From positions 87,701,389-87,765,388 of the forward strand of contig CM069435.1 in the NCBI GenBank assembly GCA_035610365.1: a DNA stretch of 64,000 nt. The letters run 5' to 3'. The translations under genes and the position numbers were made by a program. A model generated the notes under the pieces. That model saw only the letters and a list, made by a program, of their open reading frames with translations, made no database searches and had not been told where the DNA came from. Below are positions 1 to 12,074 of this stretch, in pieces; position 1 is the first letter of the stretch, and the number at the start of each line of letters is the position of its first letter. The DNA comes from Aquatica leii (Eukaryota; Arthropoda; Insecta; Coleoptera; Lampyridae).

Positions 1-189
1 AGGCCATTACCTTCTCGAGAAAGTTAAGGTTTAAATATTTTTTGAACTCAACAATCCTTAAATGTGTATGAAAACAATGAGTAATATTTTTTATTTCAGG
101 AAGAATGGGCGAAGTTTCCGCACCTTTAGGCCACAAAGATTGTTCCTTGGTTAGCCATTCTGGGCCATGCCACCAAAGATTCGAAGAAA

Positions 190-2400
190 TTAGGTTAGTT
201 GCAGTGACACCCCTAGATAACAAATCAGCTGGATTTGATAGAGTAGGAACATGACTTCATTTATCATTTTTGTGGTTTCCTGGATTTCTACGACTCGATT
301 ACACACGAACGTTTTTAAAAGAGAAGGATTTGTTTTTAGCCATCCTAGGACAATAGACGAATCTGTCCAGCAAAAACGGCGTGAAATTTGTATGTTTAAC
401 GCTTTTGTACATTGATCCAGCGATTTTGCCAAAATCGTAGCTCCACACAATTCCAACCGAGGAATCGTTACAGGTTTAAGAGGAGCAACCTTTGCCTTTG
501 CAAAGAGAAGTTTAACAGAAACATTACCGCTGTGGTCAGTACAACGTAAATATATACACGCACCATACGCTCGCGTTGAAGCGTCAGAGAATCCGTGCAT
601 TTGAACATCGATGTGGTTACAAAGAAGTGCAAATCTGGGTATTTTAAGTGCATTTAAAGCAAGTAATTCCTTACGAAACAAAATCCATTTGAGTTTTAAA
701 TCATTCGGAATAGGATCGTTCCAAGAAAGTCTTTCTAGCCATAGCTGTTGTAAAATAATTTTTGCTACAATAATACATGGACTCAAGAATCCCAAAGGAT
801 CGAAAATTTGTGAATTTTCAGATAAAATAACGCGTTTAGTTATTTCGTCTTCTGTGGGCGCAGATATGAAAAACATGAGGTCATCTGATAAACAGGACCA
901 CAATAAACCGAGGGTTTTTGTACTTTCGTTTGTGCCCAATGACATTAGGGTGAATATCCGATTCGTGAATGCCATTTAGAACTTCGCGATTATTAGAAAC
1001 CCACTTGCGTAGATTAAATTTGCCAGAAGATAAAACTTCGGACAATGTCTCCACAATATAAGTAGCTTCCTGCAAATTGGAAGCACCGGTTAGCACGTCG
1101 TCGACGTAAAAATCGTCTCTTATTATGCGAGAGATAATCGGATGAGCAAACTCGCAATCTTTACCCATTTGTAAAAGGCAACGTATAGCCAAAAAAGATG
1201 CACTAGTAGTACCGTATGTGACTGTGTTCAAATTGTCAGTTTGAATAGGTTCCGATGTAGTTTCCCTCCACAAAATCCTCTGCAAAGGCCGTTGGGTCGG
1301 ATTCACAAGGACTTGACGGTACATCATTTCTACATCAGCAGAAATAGCAATGCAATGTTGTCGAAAACGAATTAGAATTGATACCAAATCCTGTTGTAAA
1401 ATTGGACCAACCATCTGAAGAGAGTTTAGAGAATGTCCTGAAGACGTAGGCGAGGATCCGTTAAATACCACACGAAGTTTAGTGGTAGTACTGTCTCTCT
1501 TTTCCACGCCATGGTGTGGGAGATAATACGAGGTTTCAAAAGAATCAGGTTGAATAATAAACATATGACCAAGATTTTGATAAGTTTTCATAAAGACAAC
1601 GTATTGCTGACGGTATGCTTCACTAGTATTAAAACGTTTTTCAAGAGATAATAACTGCCTTTCGGCAGTATTTCGTGACTCGCCAAGAAGACCAACAGAT
1701 TCCTTAAAGGGAATTGTCACTATAAATCGACCATCGGCTGCGTGCTTAGTGCCTTTAAGAAATTCAAGCTCACACATGTTTTCTTCGGACGTAAAGGATT
1801 TTTGAGTCGGAAATTGGTCAATTTCCCACATGCGCTCCAATTGTGCTTGTATATCGATTATGTCAGTTGAATGACATTGCACAGTATTACTATTGATAGA
1901 AAACGTGTTTCCAGAGATAATCCAACCGAGACGGGTCTTCTGAAGTACTGGAAGATTTTTACCAAGCCGAACTTGTCCAATGCCCATTAAATCCCAAAAG
2001 ATAGGTGCACCGATAAGTAAATCGATGGAACCAGGCTTATTAAAATCAGGATCAGCTAATTTGCAACTGCTAGGTATGATAAGTTTATCTTTATCAATGT
2101 AAACACTAGGAATTGAACTTGTCAAGTCGTCTAAAACTAAACACGACATCTGTGTTGTAAATGAAGAAGCTATAGATTGTATATTGACGTCGCAACGTTG
2201 GGTTGTTTTTGATGCTACCTTTCCTACCCCCGAGACAGTAATATTTACTGTTGATGTAGGCAACTTTAGTTTTTGACACAGCGAAGTAGTAATGAAACGC
2301 GATTGGGCTCCAGAATCAAGAAGAGCACGACATTGATGCGAAACACCGTGTCGATCTATAATCCTTACTCGTGCAGTAGGAAGCAATACCAAAATTGCAT
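190..2400 (-). pseudogene. BEL/Pao pol region: protease, reverse transcriptase, RNase H
   Basis: Protease: the active-site motif LLDSGAQSRF lies near 2,303-2,330. Reverse transcriptase: motifs include YGTTSASFLAIRCL and the catalytic FYVDDVLTG near 1,090-1,112. RNase H: catalytic-type residues lie in HGFSDAS (about 577-600), ELCGATILAKSL (about 435-470) and WTDSSIVLGWL (about 345-380). This order (PR-RT-RH) is that of BEL/Pao and Ty3 elements. The RT variants and the gag type favour BEL/Pao. Integrase would follow beyond the left edge. Confidence 0.85.
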
Positions 2401-2419
2401 TAGATGAAAGAGCAGTTGT

Positions 2420-3552
2420 TATTTCGTTGGATTTCTCTAAAGGAGGTGACGAAGAACTAGGTTGTGAGACAGAAACATCAAAATGGAGAAGAGAATGGTG
2501 TCTCCTTTTGCAATACTTACAGCTGAATTTTGAACTACAACGTGGCGAGAAATGCGCCTTGCGCAGACAGTTTAAGCAAACCTTTAACTCCTTCACTTTG
2601 GTATTGCGTGAATCAATGGATAGTTTAAGAAATTCCTCACATTCACGAAGTACATGTTCACCCTTACAAAGAGAACATGTTGCATTCGAAAATGATTGCT
2701 GCCCTGCTGTAGCATATGCCTTGACATACTTCGGTTTGTCAATCGCAATCTTAGTGTTTGACTTAGTTTCCAAGGTTTCAACGAGATCTGCCTTAGCGTT
2801 AATAAATTTGCAAAAGTCATTTAAAGTAGGCAATTCAGTATATGAGTTAGCTTTGCGGGTTTCCCACTCTCGGGCTGTTCGAGAGTCTAGCGCGTTTGCG
2901 CTTAAGTGGATGAAAATGGATTTGAAAAGGGTATCTTCAGAAGCAAGAGATTTCAGCGCATGTAAATGCTTGTACAGGCTGTCGTGGAGATGACGTAATT
3001 TGGTTGCTGATTCGTTGGGCATTTTTGAATCGAACTTATGTTCTCATTTTCGTGTATCAATGAAATAAACAAATCACGAAACTCAAGCCAAGCCTCGGCT
3101 GTGCCATCAAATTTTGGAATTGAAATTGTCGGTAATTTAACCCCATTCGTTTTGGGTGAATTATTAGCGTTTGTACCAATGGCTGAGACAAGACTTTCGT
3201 TTGATATACTTTTAGAGATAGGTTTAGTTATAGTAAACGCATCGATAATTGATCGAGCTTTACCGCGTGCGTCATAATAAGAATCTTCGAACTCTGATCG
3301 TGCAGGTAATTCTGGTTGTAATGCATCTGATTGAATTTCTATTTTCGATTGAATTTCTTCAAACGCGGTTAAAAATGAAGCAGAATTGTTGTATCGTTCT
3401 TCTAATTCTTTGAGTTTGTGAATAGGTACTTCACCTTGAGTTTCGTGAGACTCTTGTACAGATTGTACGAATTTATGAAATGACGCAAGTTTTACTGTTA
3501 TTGCAAATCGTTCCCGCTTTAAAGAATCCATTGAACAAATGCGAAATAGCAC
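2420..3552 (-). pseudogene. BEL/Pao gag region with zinc knuckles
   Basis: The amino part is a charged, helical gag-like region beginning near 3,532 (MDSLKRERFAI). Near 2,660-2,685 is a first cysteine cluster (CSLCKGEH). At about 2,490-2,590 there is a second set (CLNC, then CKYCKRRHHSLLH). In BEL elements such knuckles close the capsid/nucleocapsid section and bind the element RNA. The region runs directly into the protease, as expected for a single gag-pol polyprotein. It is treated here as a fossil. Confidence 0.8.
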
Positions 3553-3916
3553 GTAACAAATATAAATAACACGAGTTACACGTAATCAAGCTTTATCACA
3601 TAACAGTCGACCAAGCAGTGTGTGAATACTTGGCGCTTAATTAAATTGATATTGGCTGGCTAACGTTAAAAGACGCAAAATGCCTTGAGAATAAAAAATT
3701 TTTAAACAATACGACATGCAGTGCAAATATTTACTTTCACAATTGATTAGATATAAGCAATAAGCAGAATAGGTTTATAAATGTGACTTACAGGAGTTAG
3801 TCGTTGCTTCGTATTATACCTTTCTATTGAGCAACTTAATTCCTTGCTCTAATCTTCCGTACTTTTCATAAAAAAACGCTTCAGTGTAAATGCCATACGA
3901 CTCGAAAGGACCAAAA

Positions 3917-4690
3917 TGTATTTTGTTAATAGCATTTATTTATGGAAAACTACAAAGTTCTGTTTCATCGTAATTGTAAGATGTGTAACATCGAGAGATT
4001 TTTACATGAGTGGTTTTTTCTATTGCGTGCGACGCATCTCCCACTTATAATATATCATGCCTCATAAACTAAGTATTTGTAGACGAGTAACTTCAATTGA
4101 GAGAAAAGGAATAACGTTTTAACTTTTCCCCACAACCGTTAGAGGCCACTATGTAATAATTATCGGTAAAAAATACAAACACAGCAAATTTTATTTCCCT
4201 CTTTTTCGTACCTTGAAGGCTAAAAACGCTGAATTGCATTTCTCGAATAAAATCGACTAAATAATGCAAGTTATTTTTACACGTGTTTGATTCTAACGTT
4301 TATTACTATTTAAAAACTGAAGGTTTTCATATTCGTTTTAAAGAAAAGTTGTTACAATATTCACACGGTGTTGATTCGAATGAAACTGGAAGTTATTTAT
4401 ATAGTATTTGTGCAAATAAAAAATGTTATATAAAATAAGTCGCTTTTTTTAATGCATAATTATAAAAAAGTGACAATTTTCATAACTATTCTTTCAAAAA
4501 CAAGAAAACATTCAAAATAAATAATTTTAATAACAATGGGTGCTATCCACACCCACACATTAAGTTTAGAATTCGCGCTATTTGTTTTCCCCACAACCGT
4601 TGTAGGGCGCCATAAACTGTGTTCCAAGTTTATATACAGGAGATTCCCCTCTAAGTATATCATGCCTAAAAACAGTAGCGGTTCTCGCGC
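3917..4690 (-). repeat. Candidate 5' LTR of the BEL/Pao element
   Basis: The segment lies immediately outside the BEL leader, begins with TG on the plus strand and can be closed with CA near 4,690, giving about 0.77 kb. It contains two partly duplicated tracts: CCCCACAACCGTT at about 4,130 and 4,590, and TATATCATGCCT at about 4,050 and 4,660. No second LTR is in the window to confirm the ends, so the outer boundary is a guess. Confidence 0.45.
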
Positions 4691-5076
4691 ATGTAATACA
4701 GTGGCGCGTACTTAGCATAATAATATAACATAATAATAATACAAAACAATACCTTTATAAGTAAATAAGTTTGAATTAATAGAACGTCTTTATTTTATCT
4801 TGACATAAACATTTGAATTTCAATTGTTAAGTTACAATAATTTTGATTTCTTTTTCATGTAACGTCAACTTACGATGCAGAGATATGAACTTTGAAAAAA
4901 TTAACATTACTAAAATTTTAGTGTAAGAATCGCCAATTCTTATGTCGAAATAGAGAATATTCTATTCTAACTCTATTTTTATGTAATCACTTAGAACTAC
5001 AATATTCTTGTAAATAATAGCCATATTATGTTTGAATTTTTTCTGGTAGGTTACAACTATTTTTTTTTAAAATTAA

Positions 5077-5117
5077 GTATATACCATTGAGTAATTTTAT
5101 TATTCAATGGTATATAC
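5077..5117. repeat. 14-bp perfect hairpin
   Basis: GTATATACCATTGA at 5,077-5,090 is the exact inverse complement of 5,104-5,117, with a 13-nt AT-rich loop. It sits just 5' of the conserved promoter block of the protease gene that starts at 5,232. It may be a MITE remnant or a promoter-proximal cruciform. No function is shown. Confidence 0.6.
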
Positions 5118-5122
5118 GCAAT

Positions 5123-5141
5123 CTTATCAAAACACTTCAAA
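5123..5141 (+). promoter_or_regulatory. Conserved upstream promoter block with GATA site (copy 1)
   Basis: CTTATCAAAACACTTCAAA ends 91 nt before the start codon. The paralogous gene at 16.8-17.7 kb has the same 19-mer with one mismatch, in the same orientation relative to its gene (17,775-17,793). TTATC is a GATA-factor core read on the opposite strand. GATA factors drive gut digestive enzyme genes in insects, so a midgut element is a reasonable inference. Confidence 0.55.
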
Positions 5142-5231
5142 AGTTTGAGTGTTGATAAAAATTGAATTAAATGTTATTTGTCACTAATTTTCATTTATCA
5201 CTGGACGAGGTTGCTGCGTAAAACATTTAAA

Positions 5232-6105
5232 ATGTTTATGCTTGTGGTTTTCTTAGTAAGCGCTGGCTTAAGTAAGTTTTTTGTTTTTGTAATTTGTTTT
5301 TAACGTTTCCAAAAATTTTAGCCAGGGGGCGCTTTGATTCCAAAAATAGTAAACGGCGATGACGCTAACATTGAGGATTATCCATATCAAGTTTCTATTG
5401 AGATCGACGGGGGACACCAATGTGGCGGTTCTATCATAAGTACAACTAGAATTTTGACGGCGGCTCAGTGCACTGATTTGTAAATGGGTTCTTTCAGTTG
5501 GTTTTGCTCAGGTAACGTCATTTTTTGTAGCTACTCGGTTTCTCAAATATCAGTCCGTGCGGGCAGCTCAATACGCGAGCAAGGTGGTCAGCTAAAAACC
5601 GTCTTCAAAAAATTCGTACATCCTGGATACAATAACCCACGGTTCGACAACGACGTGTCTGTTCTTGTACTTTCCGAGCCTTTGGACCTTAACAACAAAG
5701 TTCAGGTAGTACAGCTTGCTACTAGCGACGACGTTCCAGATGGGGCTTATGCTACGGTTACCGGATGGGGACACACTGAGAACTATACTCTTGCAACAAC
5801 ACTACAACAATTACAGTCGCCAAAAAATAGCAACGCAGATTGTAAACAACACTTTGGATCAATAGTGAATATAGATTCGATGGTTTGTTATGGAGGTGTA
5901 CAAGGAGTTACTCCGTGTGCGGTAAATGGCGTGTTTTGCAAATTATAGTAAAAACAAGTTTTGGTTACAGGCTGATTCTGGTAGTCCAATTGTCTATAAT
6001 AATGTTCAAGTTGGTGTTGCATCGCTTGGCATTTGCGATGGATATTTCCCATTCGTGTACGCAAGAGTGGAGTATTTTTTAGATTATATTCAAAGTAATA
6101 TGTAA
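5232..6105 (+). CDS. S1A serine protease homologue, catalytic His replaced by Gln
   Basis: Four exons: 5,232-5,271, 5,326-5,479, 5,531-5,921 and 5,971-6,105, with introns of 49-54 nt in phases 1, 2 and 0. They give 239 residues. A hydrophobic signal peptide (MFMLVVFLVSAG) precedes the activation site IPK/IVNG, so this is a secreted zymogen of trypsin/chymotrypsin fold. Six cysteines fit three disulfides. The triad Asp (NDVSVLVL) and Ser (ADSGSP) are present, but the usual AAHC is AAQC, so the catalytic His is lost. Position 189 reads as Thr and the oxyanion Gly193 as Ala. Keeping frame requires the second exon to start at 5,326, four bases after the acceptor used by the paralogue. It is either a non-catalytic serine protease homologue or an early pseudogene. 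The convergent, apparently active paralogue lies at 16,830-17,705. Confidence 0.8.
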
Positions 6106-6340
6106 AAAAAACATAGCCTGCACTGGTACAAATTACGCAATAGTAGTTTTTTTTTTAATAATATATTTTGTCATTCTTTTAGTTTTTGGTTAGTTTTTTA
6201 TTATTAAATTGACGAGACACTAGGTTATTTAATAACTACATTTTTGAAAAGTTTTATTTAATTTATCAGAAATAACTAGGTTTTTAAAAGTAACAAAAAA
6301 AGATGTAACCATATTGTATTCCAAGATTGAGAAGTGTATT

Positions 6341-6388
6341 ATTATTATAGCCCTAGCAACAAGATCAAACTGCGAGGGCTATAATAAT
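6341..6388. repeat. 14-bp perfect hairpin with 20-nt loop
   Basis: ATTATTATAGCCCT at 6,341-6,354 is repeated as its exact inverse complement at 6,375-6,388. It lies about 240 bp downstream of the protease homologue stop codon. It could be a very short MITE or a 3' structure. It is not a bacterial-type terminator in this context. Confidence 0.6.
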
Positions 6389-8980
6389 ATTTTTAATCGT
6401 GGTTTATATACAATTTTTTCATTGCTTATTGAAACTCTTTTAATTTACCTGTTTTTTTTATTGAAAATAATAATTTCAAATTAGAAACCAAGTAACAGTG
6501 TTTAATCTGCTAGTTGTAGCCGTTGTGAACAGTTTAATATTAATTCATTAAAACTGACTAAAATATTCATTTGCATATATGCAAGGATATAAACACATAA
6601 CTACCTGAAGTCTGGTAATAATAAAATCAAATGGGTTTAACTTATTTTTACTTACACCGTATGTACGTCTGCTAAATTTTAGTTAATTTTAGGATATTCT
6701 AGCTAGCATACTTTAAAATGAAACTAAATTATAAGCAGTGTTGGTAGTTAATGCTGCGAGAGAGTTATTTCAATATTAAAACTTTTAAAACACATTCTCT
6801 TTTCTATGACTCTTGGGCAAGTTTACTAGTTTTTGAATGTATTGCGCTTGCATTATGAATTTAAGCATATTGGCTATTGTTGATTAATAATAATACAATT
6901 TTAGTATTTTTTTGGAGGGTCATTGACCAAATGACTTAATGGAGAAGCCGCCACTGATTGTATGTATTATATTTTTTATTTTAATTCTTGGTATTTTGGT
7001 GGTCAGTCGATTGTAAGAACGACTGAACATACATAGTAGGTTGTTAGCACAATTAATTATAGAATTGTTTTGCTGTGTGTCACATACTATTACACGGTGC
7101 GCTTTGTATCTTTGTGTGATAATTTACAAATGTAAATTCATTTCTCTTTGGAATGTAAAAGTTAGGCCGACAAGGTTACTTAGTTGTACGACATGTTGCC
7201 CAGTCGAACGCTTATTTCATAATTTGTCTGTGATACTGACGTGCTATTGTATATAAATATATTTATGTGTCTTCTTCTATCGTTGAACTGCTGTCTGTGA
7301 TAAAATAAATATACTCTGTGTTACAACTTTTGTCTTCTCATTTGTTCTATTACAGCTTCGGGTAGATTTAAACGGTGTTACCCACCATAGTCTTTTATTG
7401 ATTTTGCGCATTTTTAAACTTATTTTATAATTTAGCACCACCAAGCTTACGACTGAATCACCGAATAAACTGAGCTATTTGTCACTCTTTAAGTTACGAG
7501 AAAATTCTAGTCATAACCCAACTGTTTAGGGCTCGAGTTAGTATGTGCGATTATGATTCGTTATATTTTTATTGACTTTTCTACTTATTTGTTGCTTTTT
7601 ACTTCTTGGTGTTAGTTCGTTGGCCTAATTTGTTTTAGTTATTGACTGACTTTGATTTTGATTGGATTTTTAGTCGGACATGTGTTACCAGATTTTTGCT
7701 TTTGGTTTACTATTGTGATTAGTTTACTGTTTTAGGTTTTATTGTATCTTGTTACAAGCTTTAGGTCTTACGAATCTTGCACGGCCAACTCACACAGTCG
7801 GAGATAGGTTAGGTTCAAGTGAATTATAATTAAGGGCGCCAGATCATTTATACTTAACACTTCAGCCGCGATCAAGACAGACGGTCCAAACTTGTAACGA
7901 ATTTTTAGGTTCGTAATCCTTGTTACTCTGGTGTTCATGTAACTACAATTAAAAGAGAAAGGTATGTTACCATAAAAGAAAGATTAAATAGGTATAAAAA
8001 CTTTAATTTAATAACGTAGAAGATTAACAGGAGTATATTTAGTTTCTCAATTCATAAATGCCAGAAGTATCGGCAACACACAATACATAGGTTAAGTCGA
8101 AGCGAATAGCGAAGAAAATTTCGTAATAAATATTGTTTGTACACAGCATGCGATACACACAAAATGATTAATGAAATAACCTTAATGGTATTGTAACAAT
8201 AAACGTAATTACGAAAATTAACATTAGCCAAAGTTCCGTGAGTGACTTTTCTGACAGCGATAAAATAATTAAATAAACTTACCCACAATCCAGTACCTAC
8301 TTGGTCGAAGAAAACGTTTTCCCCGGTAATAGCTTGGGATAGATATTGAATAGCAAATCGTGTCACACGATAACTCACGAAGATAGGAAGCTACAAAATC
8401 GTTAATAATAATAAATGAAATGAGATATGAAAACCCGTTGTATGGAATGCTGTTATTTGCGATTACAAACAGGTGGGTGGTAACGCAATCGACTGGTGTA
8501 TAAGAAATAACATCTCAAAGGTAAATGCTGGTCAAGACTTCGTTTTCGTTATGGATAATAAGACTTCCAGAACCTTAAACGTTCGGTGACGGTATTTATC
8601 AATAGTATTAATTGTTCATTGTTCTTTTATTAAATGGAACATGTGATCAAAGCGTGGCGAAACGACTATCAAATTAATAAAGAAATTACAAAAGAATCCT
8701 AATAAACCGAATGCAAATATCTCACCCTGTGCCGAATAGATTACGATAAATTCGTAATTGACTTATAATTTCCTTTTCATCACAGTGGATGCACTTAAAA
8801 CCTATGGAATTAGGTCAAATTACGACACAGACCGTTTCACGTAGTTGACAGCTTCAAAATAAAAATCCGCAACCTGTCAGTAACCAAAAAAATTGGCAGA
8901 GGGCGTCAAAACCAGAATCTAATTTTAATTCGATATACAGGGTATTACGTTATGAAAATTTCGCACGTAACAATCTTTTA
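6389..8980. other. AT-rich stretch without a recognisable gene
   Basis: I see no supported gene. Short open stretches at 7,041-7,256 and 8,052-8,378 have no recognisable domain. One segment (7,042-7,325) has LTR-like layout: TGTTAG start, TATATAAATA near 7,252, an AATAAA near 7,305 and a TTACA end. It lacks matching flanks or a second copy here, so it is only a candidate solo LTR. ACAGGGTATTAC at about 8,937 resembles ACAGGGTATTGC at about 13,304 and may mark transposon termini. Confidence 0.5.
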
Positions 8981-8982
8981 GT

Positions 8983-9419
8983 GTGTTAGTTATGTATCCT
9001 ACAGATGAAGAACTACTGCTTCTCACTTTTTCAGATTCTGATTCAGAAATGAGCTTCGCGAATTGGAACGTGACTTTTTCTGGTGATGATCCTTCTGTAC
9101 TTATTGAGTTTCTTATTCGTGTTGATGAATTGTGTTTGTTTCGTGGCGTCTCGCATCACCAACTTTTTCTATCAGCGTTTGAGGGTTTGTCTAGCAAAGT
9201 TCTTCTTGTTTTTGGACGAAGATGTTGAATGATGTTGCTGCTTTGTTGAAGTTGGAGTTTTTACATTTGGATTATGATGAGCGCTTAATGGATACTATTC
9301 GCAATCGTACGATGGGAGCTGACGAAACCATTGGTACTTACGTTACCACCATGCGATACCTCTTTCTTCAGCTATCGGAACGGGTCTCACAGCAAATGCA
9401 GGTCAATATCATTCGCTAG
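8983..9419 (+). pseudogene. Ty3/gypsy-type gag fragment
   Basis: Two adjacent open stretches encode a retrotransposon-gag-like domain. The first carries FANWNVTFSGDDPSVLIEFL and a following VDELCLFRGVSHHQLFLSAF. The second carries LLKLEFLHLDYDERLMDTI, then GADETIGTYVTTMRYLFLQL. The pattern, with a conserved aromatic near the start, the hydrophobic FL..V.EL helix and the Y.T.MR.LF.QL helix, is that of the Retrotrans_gag family in Ty3/gypsy elements. Only a partial gag remains and it carries at least one break. No adjoining LTR could be set with confidence. Confidence 0.65.
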
Positions 9420-9685
9420 AAAATTCTTGTAAGAAATGATTTTTTTTTATGAGCAATACAAGTAACTAGATTTTTTCCGATGAGTGCTATAGAGATTATT
9501 TTTCATTTTCTGTGTGAATTTTGTTCATTCTTTTTGGTTTCTTATTTATACGTAGTTTCCGTTTACGTTTACGAAAATTTATAGTTTTTCTTAGCATTTG
9601 ATTAATTTTATTTTCATTTAATGCTTCATTGATGTTGGATATATTTTTTTCGCCTTTTTTTAATACAAAAAATTAAAGATTTTTA

Positions 9686-9765
9686 ACCGGTGTGAAGTTA
9701 GCCATAGATTTCAACCATAGAAATTAATTTCTATGTCTGAAATCTATGGCTAACTTCACACCAGT
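9686..9765. mobile_element. 80-bp foldback MITE (minimal form of the 48.7-kb foldback element)
   Basis: The whole element is a near-perfect hairpin: ACCGGTGTGAAGTTAGCC at the left is mirrored by GGCTAACTTCACACCAGT at the right, closing on a central GAAATTAATTTC palindrome. Both halves match the outermost 40 bp or so of the 2.2-kb element at 48,658-50,870. It looks like that element reduced to its termini. The target duplication is not resolved. Confidence 0.8.
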
Positions 9766-10089
9766 AGAATTTTAAGTCTATAATAAATGGGTAATTTCAA
9801 AAAGTTAAAGAATTTTTAGTTCGTGTAATCTTTATGGGCAATTGAAGTAAAGCTTTTTTGACGTTTGTGACAGATACTATTGAAAAGTGTTACCAACCCT
9901 TCCTGTAGTGTGATCCGTTGGTACCAACCACGTCTCCACGGCTAGCTACGATGTCGACAAGTGGGCGTGGTTGAGAAACTATAATACAGGTAGAGAACAC
10001 CTAGGCACTATTTCTTGTAAAAATAAACACCATCGACTTGGAGATATTGAGGGTACGTTTGAACTTACTACGAAGCGAATAGGATAGAG

Positions 10090-10330
10090 CAGGGGTGTCG
10101 AAACTCCTTGATAGTCCGAGCCATTTTTCAAAATTTGAAATTATTTGCGAGCCGCAATTAACTACGTATTTAAAAAGAAATTTTGAAACACACACGGAAC
10201 GATAATAATTTTTTTAAAATATAATAACACAAAAGTGAAAAGGGAACTCCGGTAAATTTATAGAGAGCCACAAATAATCCTTCAAAAAGCTGCATATGGC
10301 TTGCAAGCCGCAGGTTGCCCCCTCCCCTTG
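10090..10330. mobile_element. hAT-superfamily MITE, 241 bp
   Basis: The element starts CAGGGGTGTCGAAACT and ends GGTTGCCCCCTCCCCTTG, imperfect terminal inverted repeats with the CAGGGG start seen in many hAT elements. It is flanked by the same 8-bp target duplication, GGATAGAG, at 10,082-10,089 and 10,331-10,338. Eight base pairs is the hAT hallmark. GAGCCGC/GCAAGCCGC subterminal motifs also fit. There is no coding capacity, so it is a non-autonomous copy. Confidence 0.85.
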
Positions 10331-10338
10331 GGATAGAG

Positions 10339-12074
10339 GATTCCATTGGATTAAGTTTACGTGTATTACAGGATTTTTTGTAATGTAATCCAAGTTTCAA
10401 AGACTCGAGAATTTTCCTGTTGCAGCAGCAGTAAGTTCAGAATCGTTTTTAGTTTGATGTATTTGTTGAGAAACTACTTGTTATTTATTGAAGAAATCAA
10501 TGATGTTACGAATAATGTTTCGTGCTTCAGAATGAACAATTTTTTGGGTTCTACTTTTTATGGATTGCAATACAACAAGTTACTTTAATTAATAATTATT
10601 ATTGGTTGTAAGTTCAAACATGTTGTTCTAAAAGAACAGATTTTGTACACAATCAAGACAAATTCAAATATAAAATCAAAAAGTAATATGAAAAACCAAA
10701 ATAACTTAAATGGAAACCAAAATGTCAACAAAATAAATGTACTTGATTGTTATTAACTGTCATAAATTTTAATTTTTCGTTTTTGTAAATCGTTTTTGAC
10801 AGTTTCTACTCACATGTCAACATAAACGTGAAACTATTTGCGGCTTGGAGACTTTGGGGACCTCGTAGTCTCTGTTGGAGCAATAAAATGTTTTTAATGA
10901 ATCGCGATATATGATTTGTCGGCACAATTTGTTCTTTAAATTAGTTCGCATATTTTCTGAAGTTTTGTACACTTAGTAGCACAGTAGTTACTGTTTTTAA
11001 ATAGCAGAAACTACGTGAGCGTACTTCCGTCAGAAAAAAATCTAAGACATTTTCAAGTCGCGCCTAAAGAAGTCTTCTAGAAAATTTCAAAAAAAATTCA
11101 AAATTTGGAAAGTGATACGCAAACACTACATGACGTCAATTTTCATATAAACGAGGCATGACGTTCCGTTTTGATTCCCGCCTAAAACTGGCGTTTAAAG
11201 CGACTTGTTTTAATATTAATTTCTTTACATAAATTGCAATTTAACTAATAAGCAAGGACGATTATAATAAAATTCAACGTTTATGAATTCACTCTATTGG
11301 ATTATATTTGTTCTTATCAGTCTAGTCTGTTGGTAAATGACAGTAGAAATTTGTAGCTTATTATGGGCGTAGAATTCAATCAGAGTTTTACCGTTAGTGT
11401 TCATTTCATCTTCATAAATCTTCATTATGGTTTTTGTTCCATAGTTATTGTGTCGAAATTTGATTGTAGTTTTTTGTAGAAAATTTTGATGTAGTCTTTA
11501 GGTTACAGGTAGTTTTACCTTGCTTAAATTAATCGTTACTATTAATATTCTCTCGTTTATCTTATCGATGGTACGTTTGTAATTGTTGCTGACACGTATG
11601 TCAACGCTTACTTAGACACATTTTCCTCTACCACTCTATACGAATGCAGAGTTTTCATATCTGACTGTTTCTTCCTTCTCTTCTTTTTTGTCAGAGCAGA
11701 TATTTATTTTGTGTTCATCTAATATTATTTTGTTGTTCTTTTCCATTTAATGTTGAACATGCACATATTCATTCTTGTTTTTTCCGTTTAAGAACTGATA
11801 TTTCTTTGTATATTTCCGTATCAATAGTCTTGTTTCTGTCAGGTTTGCGATATGTTGTTCGGTTCTGTTTCTATGTTCGTTGGTTCTGTGGAAGTTAGTT
11901 GATTTTTATGACGGATGGGTTGTTAACCTGTTGTTACGAGATTTTTTTCGCAACTGAATGCCAAGCGACTAACTCAGTTTGATTTGGTAATCGGATCGCA
12001 AGTCTCGGTGTGCTAATCCTACACTAACTTAAAAAAAAGCATCAAAACAAGTAAATATCACCCAAAACAGACCT
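10339..12074. other. AT-rich stretch without a recognisable gene
   Basis: No gene, domain or clear transposon end was recognised. Open stretches such as 10,361-10,588 are short, low in complexity and without homologous motifs. The segment from about 11,900 leads into the LTR-like repeat beginning near 12,075. Confidence 0.5.

Larger units (their letters stand above)
1..4690 (-). mobile_element. BEL/Pao LTR retrotransposon, cut by the window edge
   Basis: Read on the minus strand, this holds a 5' LTR candidate, a short leader, a gag with zinc knuckles, an aspartic protease, a reverse transcriptase and an RNase H in BEL/Pao order. Integrase and the 3' LTR would lie left of base 1. The family call rests on the zinc-knuckle gag, the DSGA protease, the YVDD box and a leader block at 3,897-3,918 (TTTTGGTCCTTTCGAG on the minus strand) that I recall as common just inside BEL LTRs. 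The visible coding region has about two breaks, so this is a fairly young but probably defective copy. The right boundary is approximate because the second LTR is not visible. Confidence 0.85.

Noticed and set aside
611-979. Plus-strand open frames inside the BEL element (also 2,427-2,993 and 3,038-3,277)
   Set aside because: They are antisense shadows of the minus-strand gag-pol.
6341-6388. Similarity of the TAGCCCT hairpin to TAGCCCTCGCACCAAG near 61,328 as evidence of one MITE family
   Set aside because: Only about 20-25 bp are alike with gaps, and the second site is not a hairpin; too weak to call a family.
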